Assembly (NCBI RefSeq): GCF_026212465.1 | Contig: NC_080062.1 | Span: 743,501 to 807,500 of the forward strand | Direction of reading: 5' to 3' | DNA length: 64,000 nt | Source: Amaranthus tricolor | Taxonomy: Eukaryota; Streptophyta; Magnoliopsida; Caryophyllales; Amaranthaceae | Shown: positions 27,840 through 42,717 of the stretch, in pieces | Layout: the number at the start of each line of letters is the position of its first letter | How positions within the stretch are numbered: position 1 is the first letter of the stretch | Program-made: the position numbers and the translations under genes | The notes under the pieces: model-generated | The model's input: only the letters and a program-made list of their open reading frames with translations | Database searches by the model: none | Told to the model about the DNA's origin: nothing

Positions 27840-28400
27840 ACTTGTGATAGACGGTCTCATATTGGGACCTTTTATATATACCGGTTTAAAAGCCAAAAAT
27901 TGAAAACTAAAAGTGATCTAAATTTCAAAAATTAAAGAATAAAAATTTAATTTTGACCTTAAAGATATCAATTTCTACTTAAAGTAAATCTTAAATAAAT
28001 CAATTAAAATATAAAAAAATTGAATGTTGAACTAAAAGTGATCAATTTTGACATTAAACTGATCAATTTCTACGTACTAAGTTTATAACTTAAAGTAAAA
28101 CTTTAAAGAGCTCAATTATATATAAAGTGATTCTTTAATGATCAGTTACAACTTTTAAAAGATATCAATAAAGAAATTCAATTTTGATGTCAATTTTTAC
28201 ATTAAAGTGATCAATTTAGACCTTGAAGTGATCAATTCTATATAAAATGAGCAATTAAATAATCAGTTATAACTTATAAAAGAAATCAATTATAAACTTA
28301 AATAGATTAATTACTATTGGTCTATTGGAAAAAAATATAATTGGGCTGATTGGACTATTGGACTATTGGACTATTGATCTCATATTGAGACGGTCACTCG
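27840..28400. repeat. Dispersed 'gatcaattt' repeat, about 550 bp
   Basis: Degenerate 'aaagtgatcaatttt' units between inverted ends (GACGGTCTCATATTGGGACC at about 27852 and CTCATATTGAGACGGTCAC at about 28379). This is the clearest copy for defining the ends of the family. Confidence 0.6.
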
Positions 28401-29214
28401 TAAGATTAGTTGTTTAAGAAATGTACAATATGTTGATTGTTGGCAAGAATAATTCAGAGCCCATTATTAGCTTGTTCTATTTTTATTTAAATAAAGGGTC
28501 ATTTAAAGCTCAATCCATTTAACACTAAAATCTGGGCCCCAAAGAGCCCTCAGTCCATTGCAAACTCTAGATATGTGATAGAAATTGATAAAAAATGATT
28601 AATTAGACTTAATATGAATAGGAAAAATTAACATTAATAATCCAACCTTTCACCTTTCCGTTGTAAATAATTACACTTTTGGATTATTTTCTGATAAAAA
28701 CTTATTAATTAGATTTAATAAATATTTGCTTATATTTGAAGAAATAATGTACAATGAATAAAAATGATTAGTAACTTTGATTTCGATTAATATTATTTTA
28801 GTGTTATTGTACTTGATCAGTAATGGTCACAACTACTTCTCATCGATCTACAACGTTATCACAAACATCAATTACACAGTTACAACACCATCATTTACGG
28901 CGCCTGAGTTAGTCTACTTGACAATGAGGGTGGCCATATGCTTATACCACAAAAATCTTTGTTGCACATTGTAGGACGTGAACACAGTCGAACCAAATTC
29001 AGGATCATCTTCATCATTCTCGGTAAATTCATAATATCCTATCCATCTTTGCTCTACTTAGGAACTTTTTGTTTTCCCTTTCAACTCTTGGGATACATAC
29101 CCAAATTTAACATCATGTTAAAGTCGCCCAACATCAGAAAAAAAGAAAGAGAATATGCAACTTTATAAACTTGAAGAATAATTTCAGCTACTACTACAAA
29201 TTATAATAAAAAAA

Positions 29215-29470
29215 ATTTGGACGCGACGGTCTCATATTGAAACCGTCAATATGGGCCGTCCCAAAAGCTAAAAATTGAAAAATTAAAATGGCTTGTCTCC
29301 CAGAAATTAAAGACAAAAAAATTCAATTTTGACATTGAAGGTATAATTTTGACCTTAAATGTATCAATTTCAACTTAAAATAAACCTTAAACGGATCAAT
29401 TAAAATAAAAAATTTTAATTTTGACCTATAAGTAATCAATTTTGACGTTAAACTGATCAATTTCTACCTA
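29215..29470. repeat. Dispersed 'gatcaattt' repeat, truncated copy
   Basis: It begins GCGACGGTCTCATATTGAAACCGTC and shows the same degenerate units as the copy at 27840, but no matching right end is seen. It lies between the ectodomain relic and the kinase exon of copy F. Confidence 0.5.
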
Positions 29471-29758
29471 AATATGGTTCTATTTTCACAATTTTAAAAC
29501 AAAGGTAATAAAATAGTATTATTCTATCATCCTATGAATGAATTTCAAACAAAACAAAAGCAAAACTATCAAACAACTTTACACAGTGCAGTGGCATGCT
29601 ACCACATTTGTTAGTATGGTTGTGAGTTTGATTCCAGCAAAACTTATGTACTCTTCATTTTTTTTCTAAGAGATGGGGTTACCCCATGCTAATGAACTAG
29701 GTGCCCCTATGCTTTTACTTCAATTTTTATTTGAACTGTCCAAACTCAATTTTTTCAG

Positions 29759-30862
29759 CTTGTGGTCTTACCAGTAAAGCTAGCTCCTGTGTGAATATTT
29801 TCTTTTCAGGAATCGAAATAGGCATATGCATGTTAATTGTACTAATCCTCTTGTACAAAAGAATGAACTTGCTGATCAAGAAAAGTAAAGAAATTGAGAC
29901 ATTGTTGAAACAACATGGATCCCTCGATCCAAAGAGGCATACTTATGCAAATTTGAAGAGAATTACAAACTTCTTCAAAATCAAGCTAGGTGAAGGAGGC
30001 TATGGTATTGAATACAAAGAAAAACTACATTGTGGGGATCAAGTGGCAGTGAAAATTCTTAAGAGATCATCAAATCGAGATATGGATATGGTGGAATTCA
30101 TCAATGAAGTTGCAAGTATTAGAAACACCAATCATAAAAACAATGTGAAACTCCTAGGCTTTTGTTACGAGGGTTCAAAATGCGCTATTATATATGACTA
30201 CATGCCTTGCGGATCTCTTGAAAAGTTCACACATAGAGGAAAAGACGAAACCAATCAACAACTCTCATGGGAAAGTTTGTTTGAAATCGCAATTGGGATT
30301 GCAAGAGGGCTTGAATACTTGCACCAAGGGTGCAACACGAGAATTTTACACTTCGACATTAAGCCCCAAAACATTCTATTAGACGAGAATTATTGCCCCA
30401 AGATATTTGATTTTGGCCTGGCTAAGATATGCCTACAAAAGGACAACATAATATCAATGTCAGAAGCCAGAGGAACTGCATGGTACATTGCTCCTGAGGT
30501 TTTCTTCAAGAAATTTGGCGGAGTTTCTCATAAATCAGATGTTTATAGTCACTGAATGTTGGTTCTGGAAATGGTTGGGTTGGATTTACAAGCAACTCGA
30601 GGAAGTTGAAGAGATCGATCAAATCGATACCACAAACAACAACAAGGGATCAATACTCAAAAGGAAGATGGTTGTAGTGAGTTTATGGTGCATACAAACC
30701 AACCCCTTGACCCGACCAAATATGACTCGAGTTGTAGAAATGCTCGAAGGAACACTCGACCTGCTACTGATTCCTCCGATTCCATCTGTAGCTTCTCTTT
30801 TGAGATCACATCAAAATTCTACGACTCTGGATGAAATATCTGTTATGAATGGTGTGACTTGA
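29759..30862 (+). pseudogene. Copy F: LRK10L-type kinase exon, broken
   Basis: The exon starts after TTTTTTCAG at 29758 and reads CGLTSKASSCVNIFFSGI, a membrane span, then an LRK10L-type kinase with HFDIKPQNILLD and IFDFGLAK. Compared with copy C it has substitutions in the ATP site (YGIEYKEK for YGIVYKGK), a TGA at 30553-30555 after KSDVYSH, and a deletion of about 56 bp near 30578 at a TTGG microhomology that shifts frame. The remainder (WIYKQLEEVEEIDQ onward) is in another frame. The last codons are replaced by the solo LTR inserted at 30841, and the displaced tail resumes at 40034. Confidence 0.85.
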
Positions 30863-31100
30863 GTGTACATTTATGTGTGCATTCATGCGGTGACTTATGG
30901 GATGGAATCCTAGGAATGTCATGAATGGATGTATTAAGTGTAGTCTTAATGTTTGTGGTTTATGATGACGATTAAAGTATGGATTAATGAGGTCATGAAA
31001 TGTGAGTTAATCATGGGAGTTATGGGAATTGATGAAGAAGTGCTAAGGTTTAATTCAAGATGCTCTACTATGCAAAGTCGAGCAAAACTGTCCGAAGCTC

Positions 31101-31570
31101 CACTACAAAAAACTCTTGAATTAGCGATGGAAAAATGGCGAGGGGAAGAGTTGGTCGCCAATGGCGATGACATGGCGAGGGAAAGTTGGATCGCAAAAGC
31201 AAAAAGCAAACTGACGACGACAAGGCGAGGGAAAGGTTGGTCGCAAAAGCAAAAAGTAAATTGGCGACGGGTTTGATAGTCGCCCAAGCGTCGCCAAGGA
31301 AGACATTTGTTTTTAGTTTTTTTCCTGATTTTTGGCGACGGGATTTGTCGTCGCCCAGGCGTCGCCAATTTCATTTTCCCTTTTTGTTTTTAATTTTAAA
31401 TTTTGGCGACGGGATCAGTTTGTCGCGAATGCGTCGCCAGGTTTGTTTTTACTTTACGTTTCATTTTTCAAATAGCAGGCGACAAAGTGTTTGGTAGCCC
31501 TTTGGTCGCCATGTTTTTGAATTTGAATTCAAAAGTGGCGATGGGTTGGTAATCGGTGTCTTGTCGCCAT
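31101..31570. repeat. Left subterminal repeats of the complete CACTA element
   Basis: Many copies in both orientations of TGGCGACGG, GGTCGCCA and variants over 470 bp. They are presumably binding sites for the element's second protein, by analogy with TNPA in En/Spm. Confidence 0.8.
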
Positions 31571-32005
31571 TTTATTCTATAAATAACCAACCGATTGTTG
31601 TGCATCGTAGTATATTTTGGAAGCTAAAGAATTTGAAGAGGTTAGTGAGTTTTTTGTTTTTTTTTATATGAGTTAGTTTTATTTATTTTTATTATTTATA
31701 TTTAGTTTCTATTGTCATTAATTTGATTTAATTTTATTATTTAATTAGTACATATTTTATTTTCTTTGTTATTTACTTGAGTTTTATATTTACTTGATTT
31801 AATTTTATTATTTAATTTCTATTGTTATTTTCTTGAGTTTTTATATTTTTTATTATTTTATATTTTATTTTTATTTACATTAGTTTGCTTTAGTAGTTTT
31901 TATTAGAATAATTATATTATTATTGTCATATATTGTTATTGTCATTAACTTACTTTATTGATAAGTTGAATAATTATGTTATTATATTATATTTAGGTGT
32001 TAAAA

Positions 32006-35000
32006 ATGAGTTCTAGGCAAGAAAGAAGTTGGATGTACAACCGACGAAAAAATGGAAAGTTTAGTTTAAGATTTATGAGAGGGTTGGAAGAGTTTTTAGA
32101 TTTTGCTCGTTCACAAAGCATGAGTTCTGAGATTAGATGTCCTTGTAAAAAGTGTAAAAATTGTTGTTTTAAGGAAGCAGATGAAGTAAGGGAACATCTA
32201 ATGAGAAGGGGGTTTGTTGAAAATTACTATGAGTGGGAATATCATCAGAACATAGAGATAGGAACAACATCTGATGTTGTAGCGGAAGTCGGAGAGCAAT
32301 TGTCAAATAATCCAAATCCATACTCACAGATGGTGCATGATGCAGTAGCTAGTGTGTTTCCAGACAATTACCATCACTTTTTTCCCTCACAGTATAATGT
32401 AGAGTCAGTAGATAATGAACCACCGGTACACGTTGACGAAAATCCAAACCCACAGTGTCAACAGTTTTTTGAAATGTTAAATTCTGTAAATAGTCCTCTG
32501 TATGAAGGTTGTAAAAATCACACGAAGATGTCTATTATTGGTCGACTTACAAACCCGAAGACAGACCATCGTCTCACTGAGAGGTGTTACAATGATATTT
32601 GTGGTATTCTGAACGAAGTGTTACCAGAAGAGAATACGATGGTAAACAACTTCTACGAAACGAAAAAACAAATAGCTGCTCTTGGATTACCTGTTGAGAA
32701 GATAGATTGTTGTCCTAACGGATGTTTGATATATTGGGGGAATAATGCGAATGCAACTTGCTGTTACATTTGTGAAACTTCTAGATGGAGAAGAAACAGT
32801 AAGGGTGATAAGGTTTCGCGGAAACAATTTCATTATTTTCCCCTAGGGCCCAGATTACAAAGATTGTATGCTTCAGAGGCAACAGCTAGGCATATGAGGT
32901 GGCATGCAGAGCACCGCACTAAGGATGGAGAGATGATACATCCGTCCGATGCTGAAGCGTGGTTGACATTTAACGACATTCATCAAGACTTTGCATTGGA
33001 GACTCGAAACGTGCGGCTTGGTCTGTGCACAGATGGTTTTAACCCATTTGGAAGTTCGGGTCAACAGTATTCATCGTGGCCTGTCATTTTAACACCGTAC
33101 AATCTTCCGCCATGGATGTGCATGAAGAAGCCGTATATGTTCTTGACCGTGATTGTCCCTGGGCCGAGTAATCCAAAGCACAACATTGACTTATATCTTC
33201 AACCACTAATACAAGAGTTGAATATGTTGTGGGAGGAGGGTATTTGTACATTTGATGTGTCAAGAAAGGAGAATTTTCAACTACGAGCAGCTTTAATGTG
33301 GACGATCAATGACTTTCCGGCTTATTCGATGTTGTCCGGGTGGAGTACTGCGGGCCGATATGCTTGCCCTTACTGCATGGATGATTCCCAAGCTTTCTAC
33401 CTTACGCATAGCAAGAAGGTGTGTTGGTTTGACTGTCATAGAAGATTTTTAGATAAAAGTCATCCCTACAGGAGAAATAGAACAAATTTCAGAGTAGGCA
33501 TTGTTGAGAAAAGAGACCCACCTATCATTCGGACAGGACTTGAATTGCTTGACGAATTAGACCAGTTTGGTTTTTTGAGAGTCAATGAAGAAGATGCACC
33601 GGAATATAATAAAGAGGCTAGTAAGTACTCTGCTGGATGGAAGAAGAGGAGCATATTCTGGGATTTGCCATATTGGAAAACTAACACGATTCGACATAAT
33701 TTGGATGTTATGCACATAGAGAAGAATGTTTTTGATAACATTTTCAACACTTTGTTGTGTGTGCCAAGTAAAACAAAGGATCACATCAAGGGTAGACACG
33801 TTCTGCGTGAACTTGGTATACGTTCAGAATTGCATCCTATAGGTACGTGTACACTCAAACCTTTATATACTTAATAATTAATAATAATTCATATAACATC
33901 TTATTATGATTATATACAGGTACGTCTATTTCTAAAGCTTCCTATACATTAAATGAAGAACAGATACGTGCCTTGCTTCAATGGTTGAAGAGTATTAGAT
34001 TTCCCGATGGTTATGTCTCCAATATGGCAAGGAATATTGACATGGCCAAGCATCAATTGTTCGGCATGAAAAGTCACGACTGTCATGTTTTCATGCAACG
34101 CTTAATTCCAATTGCATTCAGAGAATTGCTACCGGTGAAGGTTTGGGAAGCTCTTACAGAGTTGAGCTTATATTTTAGAACTTTGACAACCACAAAGCTA
34201 TGTGTGGAGGATTTGAGGAAAATGGAAGCAGATATTCCGGTTATCATCTGCAAACTAGAGACTATCTTTCCGCCCACATTCTTTGATAGCATGGAACACC
34301 TTCCTATCCATTTGGCATATGAGGCTAGAATTGCAGGACCGGTCCAATACAGATGGATGTATCCATTTGAGAGGTATATAAATCATATGTAATTAAATTT
34401 TTCATTATTCTACCAGTGAACTAATTTTTCCGTACAGGTACCTTAGACATTTGAAATTGAATGTCAAAAATAAAGCTCATGTTGAAGCGTCGATATGCAA
34501 CGCATATTTAACCGAGGAAGCACCGCATTTTGTTTCCCATTATTTTGAGCCACATGTGCGATGTAGGGTCAGAAACCTTCCTAGGAATGACGATGGAAGT
34601 TACAACAATATTGTAACTGGTGTATTCACAATCTTCAGTCATCCAATAAGATTTCATGGAAAAGGAATATCATATATTTTGGATGAAAGAAATTACGAGA
34701 TTGCACATAGATACGTGCTAATGAACTGTCCAGAGGTGGATGTATTTGTATCTGAGTTTAAAAGTTCAATTCAAAGACATCAACCGAATTGGTCAAGTCA
34801 GAGGATTGAAGCGTTTGTGCAAGAGAATTTCACTGATGCGTTCACAACTGCAGTATGTTGTTCATCTATTACGTTAGTTATTATGTATGTATGTCAGTAT
34901 TACGTTAATTAAATTCATAAAGTTATTTCCATTTGTGTTACAGGCAAGACAAGGATCATTCGATAACCGAGTGAACAGTGACATTTTGAAGCAGATTGCT

Positions 35001-35681
35001 GAAGGACCACTAAAACATGCTCGGAGTTACAATGTCTGTTACACAAACGGATATAGATTCCATACAGTACGTCATGCATCAAATAAATTAGCAGACAATA
35101 GCGGAGTGTGCGTCAAAGCTGCTGACAACAGTCGTGACGAAGAAGATTTTTACGGGCAATTGCTTGAAATCGTAGAGGTTGAATACCCGGGGATACCTAT
35201 CAAAAGAGTAACGTTGTTCAAATGTCATTGGTATGACCCAACTACTACTGGAAATAGCCGCGGAACAAATATTCATAAACGATATAAGTTAGTTGACATA
35301 CATCAACGTCGCTCGTATCGTTTATATGATCCGTTTGTGTTGGCAAGTCAAGCATGTCAAGTGTATTATCTTCCATATCCGAGTACAAGACAAAATTTAA
35401 AAGATTGGAGAGCGGTTTGCAAAGTCAAACAGAATAAATTTGACAAAGAAGTAGAACAGGAATCCAAAGATGCTGCTTTCCAAGAAGAAAATAGGGACCG
35501 TATTGAAATTGAAGAAGATGTTTCCCACACACCGCTTCTTGATCCATCTGGCGAAATTGTTCAACAGGTGCATGATAATGATGAAGATACTGAAGAAGAT
35601 GTGGATCTTGTACTGTCAGAAGACGAACAATCTGAAGATGAAGATGTTGAGAACGACGACTATTTTAGTGATGAAGATTAA
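32006..35681 (+). CDS. TNP2-like transposase (TnpD type) of the CACTA element
   Basis: Exons are 32006-33842, 33920-34373, 34438-34852 and 34944-35681; all junctions are GT-AG and phases fit, giving 1147 residues. The ATG at 32006 follows a probable leader-intron acceptor (ATTTAG at 31996). The N-terminus (MSSRQERSWMYNRR...GLEEFLDFARSQ) with CPCKKCKN is the transposase-associated domain. Next comes the tnp2 core with CPNGCLIYW, TDGFNPFG, WTINDFPAYSMLSGW, ACPYCM and HNLDVMHIEKNVFDN, then DUF4218-like (LPIHLAYEARIAGPVQYRWM) and DUF4216-like regions and an acidic Glu/Asp-rich tail. It would cut and join the element ends. No frameshift or stop is seen. Confidence 0.92.
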
Positions 35682-35765
35682 TTTAATTTTTTATATGTAA
35701 TTATTTAATATTTTGTAATATTTAATACAATTTAATTATAATGCTTCGAATTATTAATATTTTGT

Positions 35766-36196
<431 letters not shown>

Positions 36197-36560
36197 ACCA
36201 GCCGTATTTTTCACCACTGCAGCACGCAAAGGTTTCCATTATCGAGGCTTAGCGACGACTTAGCGACTGGAGGTTGGTCGCCAAATCTGAAAAGTCAAAC
36301 AGACTTGTCTAGTCAGTGCAGGCAGCGACGAAACTGCGACCAACTGCCCGTCGCTAACCGTCGCCATTCCACTTCAAAAATTGCGCCAAATAATTTGGCC
36401 ACTGCAGCACGCAAAAATGTTGATTACCGAGGTTCTTGCGACGAGTCAGCTACCGCCATTTGGGTCGCCATCTCGTCGCTAGTCTGAAAAGTCCAATCTG
36501 CTAGGTCTTGTCATTGCAGTTGGCGACGACTCAGCTACCGCCCCGTTGGTCGCCCACTTC
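36197..36560. repeat. Internal cluster of CACTA subterminal-type motifs
   Basis: At least ten GGTCGCC / GCGACGA motifs like those at the element ends occur here, between the two genes and just upstream of the second gene's leader. It may be the second gene's promoter bound by its own product, or the scar of an old nested or fused end. Confidence 0.6.
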
Positions 36561-37326
36561 AGAAGACAAAAGATCATATGAAGCCCTAATTCCTCATTTC
36601 CTACGCAGGTAACCTCATTTCCATACTTCTTCATTTTCCTTATACTTCACCTTTGAGTTTTCTTTTCCTCCATTCATCTTATTCTCCATTAATTTTCTTT
36701 TCTCTTTTAATCTTTTGCTCATCATTTTGTGATTTCTACTCATCTTCAACTCTGAAAAACTCATCTTCTTATTAAAAGGTTAGTGTTTATTGTTTATTTT
36801 TTTAATTATTTCAATGTTCTTGATGATTATGTTTGATTGCTTTTTTTTTTTATGATTGATTTCGAGCTATGGAGTATATTGTCATCGTCAACATGTTTTT
36901 CTAGTTATTTCACGATGTTCATGTTGAATTATGTATGTTTTTTTTATGCGTTTTTTGAATTTCGGAGTAATTTATATTTTCGAATTATGAATTATGGTAT
37001 ACTTTTAGCATGTTTTATGTTATATTTTTTTCTAGATTTTTTTTATTTAATATGTAACTTTTGAATTATAGAGTAATTTATTTTTAATATGTTGTTATTA
37101 TCTAGTTCCGAATTTTTTTTTTTTGTTTAATATTTTCGAATTTTTGAGCATGTCTAATGTAATTTTTAAATGTAATTTTCGAATTGCTTTAATAGTATAC
37201 GTAGTAATGTTTAGTTTGAGATGAAAAAATTCATTACGTAGATAAAATTGGGACATTTTATGGTATAGATAAGATTGATTTTAGTTGAAAATAATATTAG
37301 GATTTGAAATAAATATTATAGGCAAA

Positions 37327-38855
37327 ATGAGCAGCGACCCTAATGATTGGGCTAGCAACTATTTCTTGAATAATTTGTCGAGTAGCCACGACGACAATAA
37401 CGACGAAGACAACAGTAACCGAGTTCAAGGGAGTAGTGAAAATACTTCAAGTGATTCCGTGCAAAATATGGAAGAGGATGATGGAGACGATCCTCGTCCG
37501 GATCTTCCATGGCTACCAATAATAAACAAGTAAATATTTTAATCATCTTATTATCATTAATATTTTTTCAATATTAAAATTTCAATATAAACTAATTTTG
37601 TTAATTATTGTAAGATTTAATCCCATATCCGAAAACACCATTGCATCCAAAATAAGGGCTACCTTCAATTATAGGCAAGATGTCGAAGGTAGTAGTTGGA
37701 AGGGTGTGACAAAACACACCAAAGATTTTTATTTTAATGAATTTAAGGTAAAATTATTATTTTGTTGTTTATTTTTAGACTTTGTTATATATAAATTATT
37801 TTAAGTATTTTATTTGATGAAACATTTATGTATTTAGAAACAATACAAATGGGACCCTCGCCTCAAAAATTTCGTTCGAAGGTCGTGGGAGGAAAAAGCC
37901 GCAAAGCGCTATGCGGATATGCTTTTCAAATGGCGTAGGACGTTGAAAAGCAAGCCTGAATTTAAACCTCCTTCCATCGATAATGAGACCTGGGCGCGAT
38001 GGAAGGCGGATTGGGAACGCCCAGATAATAAAGCCGTTTCGGCTAGGAATTCCTCCAGTAGACGTGGAGGAAGAGACAAAGCTGAAGCCACCCATATAGG
38101 TGGCTCAATCCCGCACGCCAGAACAATGCGGGATTTGGTGAGCATTTTGTCAATTAAGTAGTATTATATTGAATTTTTTTATTATCTTTTGTTTAGTTTT
38201 AAGTCGTTTTTTTTAAATATTTCAGGAACAATCAAAAGGTCAAAGACCCACGGCCTATGAAATATTTACACGAACGCATGGGGTCTTTGACAATGAAACA
38301 AGAGATTGTTCCCAATGGACGAATAGCAAGTCACAAAAAGTTAACGTAATAATCTTTTAAACTTGTTTATTTATTTATTTTTAGTATTAATTAATACTTT
38401 GTTTATTGGTAATTGATTTCTTTGTTTTATTGAAGGATGAATATCGTTCTTTGATGGAGGAGCATCCAACTCGCGACCCAAGTCAAATTTGGTTGGATGC
38501 TATAAAAAACGTAGAAAGTGGTTCAAACAAAAAAAACAAAAAAACCAAAGAGGTATTTGGGGTTGGTTCCGCCTCTCAAATTATTTATCCTCCTGAGCCA
38601 ACGGATATTCCGGCTTCTCAGCCTGCACAACCTGATTATGATGCCATTATACAACAAAGGTTTGCGGATTTAGAAGCCCGGCAAATGGAGTTATATAATC
38701 AATTATTGGAATCGATACGAAGAGGAAATGCTCAGACAGCCTATGACTATCATCAAAGGATGACTGAACAAATAACAAGAGAACGAGAACAATTTATGAA
38801 ATTCCTTGAATCGCATTTCAATTTGAATCAACCCCCTCCTCCACCTCCTCAATGA
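37327..38855 (+). CDS. TNPA/Ptta-like second protein of the CACTA element
   Basis: Exons are 37327-37529, 37615-37747, 37838-38137, 38226-38345 and 38436-38855; phases fit and give 391 residues. A leader intron (about 36779-37320) ends just before the ATG (TTATAG|GCAAAATG). The order is an acidic Asn/Ser-rich N-terminus, the conserved block KIRATFNYRQDVEGSSW ... YKWDPRLKNFVRRSWEEKAA ... MLFKWRR typical of the plant Ptta/En/Spm transposase family (PF03004-like), a central Arg/Gly stretch with GGSIPHARTM, a PTAYEIFTRTHG motif, and a C-terminal coiled coil (RFADLEARQMELYNQLLES) ending in a proline run. It is expected to bind the subterminal repeats and help the transposase. Confidence 0.88.
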
Positions 38856-39003
38856 ATGATTAAAATATTTGTAATTTTTGTGACTTTGTAATAAACTTCA
38901 ATTTTATATATAATATTTCAGCTCTTTTATTTTAATTTATTTGTTTTATGTGTATATATTTTTATTTTAATATTATAACTAATACAAAATATATATAAAT
39001 ATA

Positions 39004-39139
<136 letters not shown>

Positions 39140-39149
39140 GGCTTCAAAA

Positions 39150-39495
39150 AAGCTGCAAAAGCAGTAGGCGACAAAAAGGCTATCAGAGGTTGGTCGCCAG
39201 TTTGACGACGACATGGTGGTCGCTAATTGGTCGCCAGATCTGGCGATAGAATTGGCGAGGAGTCCTTGTCGCCATGACAGACACGTGTTTGGCGATGGAC
39301 TTCTTGTCGCTCCGTGGTCGCCCATTTCTTCAAAAAAGTGGCGAGGAAATGGCGTCCAATTTGATGTTAGCGACGAACGAAAAGGCGACCACCACGAAGC
39401 CCGTCGCCCCCCCGTCGCCAGGGTCACTTTTTGACCGTTTAGCTATGAAATGGCGACGAAAAGCTGTGTCGCCAATTCAATATTTTTTTGTAGTG
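39150..39495. repeat. Right subterminal repeats and terminus of the complete CACTA element
   Basis: Dense GGTCGCC / GGCGACGA motifs in both orientations, ending TTTTTTTGTAGTG at 39495, which is the inverse of the left CACTACAAAAAA end. Confidence 0.85.
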
Positions 39496-40112
39496 CTCTC
39501 TGAAGTTCCACTCGACCAGCTCGCTCGACCGAGCAAGGTCTAAGGTGGGTCGAGCGAGCAGACAGAATCTAACAAGAAACTTCCTGTAGCCCGCTCGTCC
39601 AAGCCGCTCGACCGAGCGAGCCCCTGTTTTGGTCGAGCGATGTTTCTAATGCTTCTAGGATGCTGTTTTTGACTCTTCAAGTACTTGGGGCAGTTTCATT
39701 ATCATTTATTCATAGCTTTAATGTACTTAATGTTATTTAGTGTGATCTTTCATACTCACATCAAACACACCAAACACAACCCCTAAGCCAAATACATAGC
39801 CTTTGTTTTATCTCTTACTCAATTGTAATACTTCGTTTGTAAGAGTGTTTTACACTATTGAAATAAATAAACAATCAACTACACACCACAGAAGACGTAG
39901 CCATCATTGGTTGAACCTCCTTAAATCATTATGTCAATTTTGCAAGTTTTACATTATCAAACATTTGTTAGTTCATTGAAATTATCGTTCATCAAAGTTC
40001 TTAATATCGTATCGATTTTGGCAAACTATTACAATATCATTAGGGGGACTCTTTATATCCTCAATTTGATGTTCTAGTTAGACAAGTTAGCCATTATAGT
40101 GAGCTTTTCTGT

Positions 40113-40264
40113 CAGGTCGACCTTAAGATTTAAGAGGCTCGGAACAAAATATTAAATGTCTTTAATTACTAAATATATTATTATAAACTCCTAACTATTA
40201 AATATTAAAACATCGTTTTTTGAATTTGCCCCGGCCCCTCTTGCCCATTATAGGGACGGCCCTG
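40113..40264. mobile_element. Small hAT-like non-autonomous insertion (candidate)
   Basis: It starts CAGGTCGACCTTAAG and ends AGGGACGGCCCTG, weakly inverted and similar to hAT ends of the CAGGGCCGTCC type. The paralogous flank of copy C (from about 49270, GAGCTTTTTAGCTTTGTG) lacks it. The target duplication is not clean, so the call is tentative. Confidence 0.35.
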
Positions 40265-42546
<2,282 letters not shown>

Positions 42547-42717
42547 TAAATTTCGTAGGTCAGAGAATAACTTTCAAGTGCTCAAATTTTTATCCAATTT
42601 TTAATGTAAAATTACTCTAGAAAATATACACCTCAAAAATCGTACTTTTAAATTTAAATTGATTGATAAAAATTATATGTCCATACTCGTTTAATTCTCT
42701 ATCTCCAATCTCCAATA

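Noticed and set aside
31186..31497. Short frames in the left subterminal region of the CACTA element on both strands
   Set aside because: They follow the TGGCGACGG repeat composition and have no protein similarity.
31997..32005. Earlier non-ATG start for the transposase
   Set aside because: GTG start unlikely in plants; the family typically begins MSSRQERSWMY, which matches the ATG at 32006.
37285..37326. Upstream start for the second CACTA gene
   Set aside because: It lies before the acceptor TTATAG at 37320 and would be intronic; the ATG at 37327 fits.
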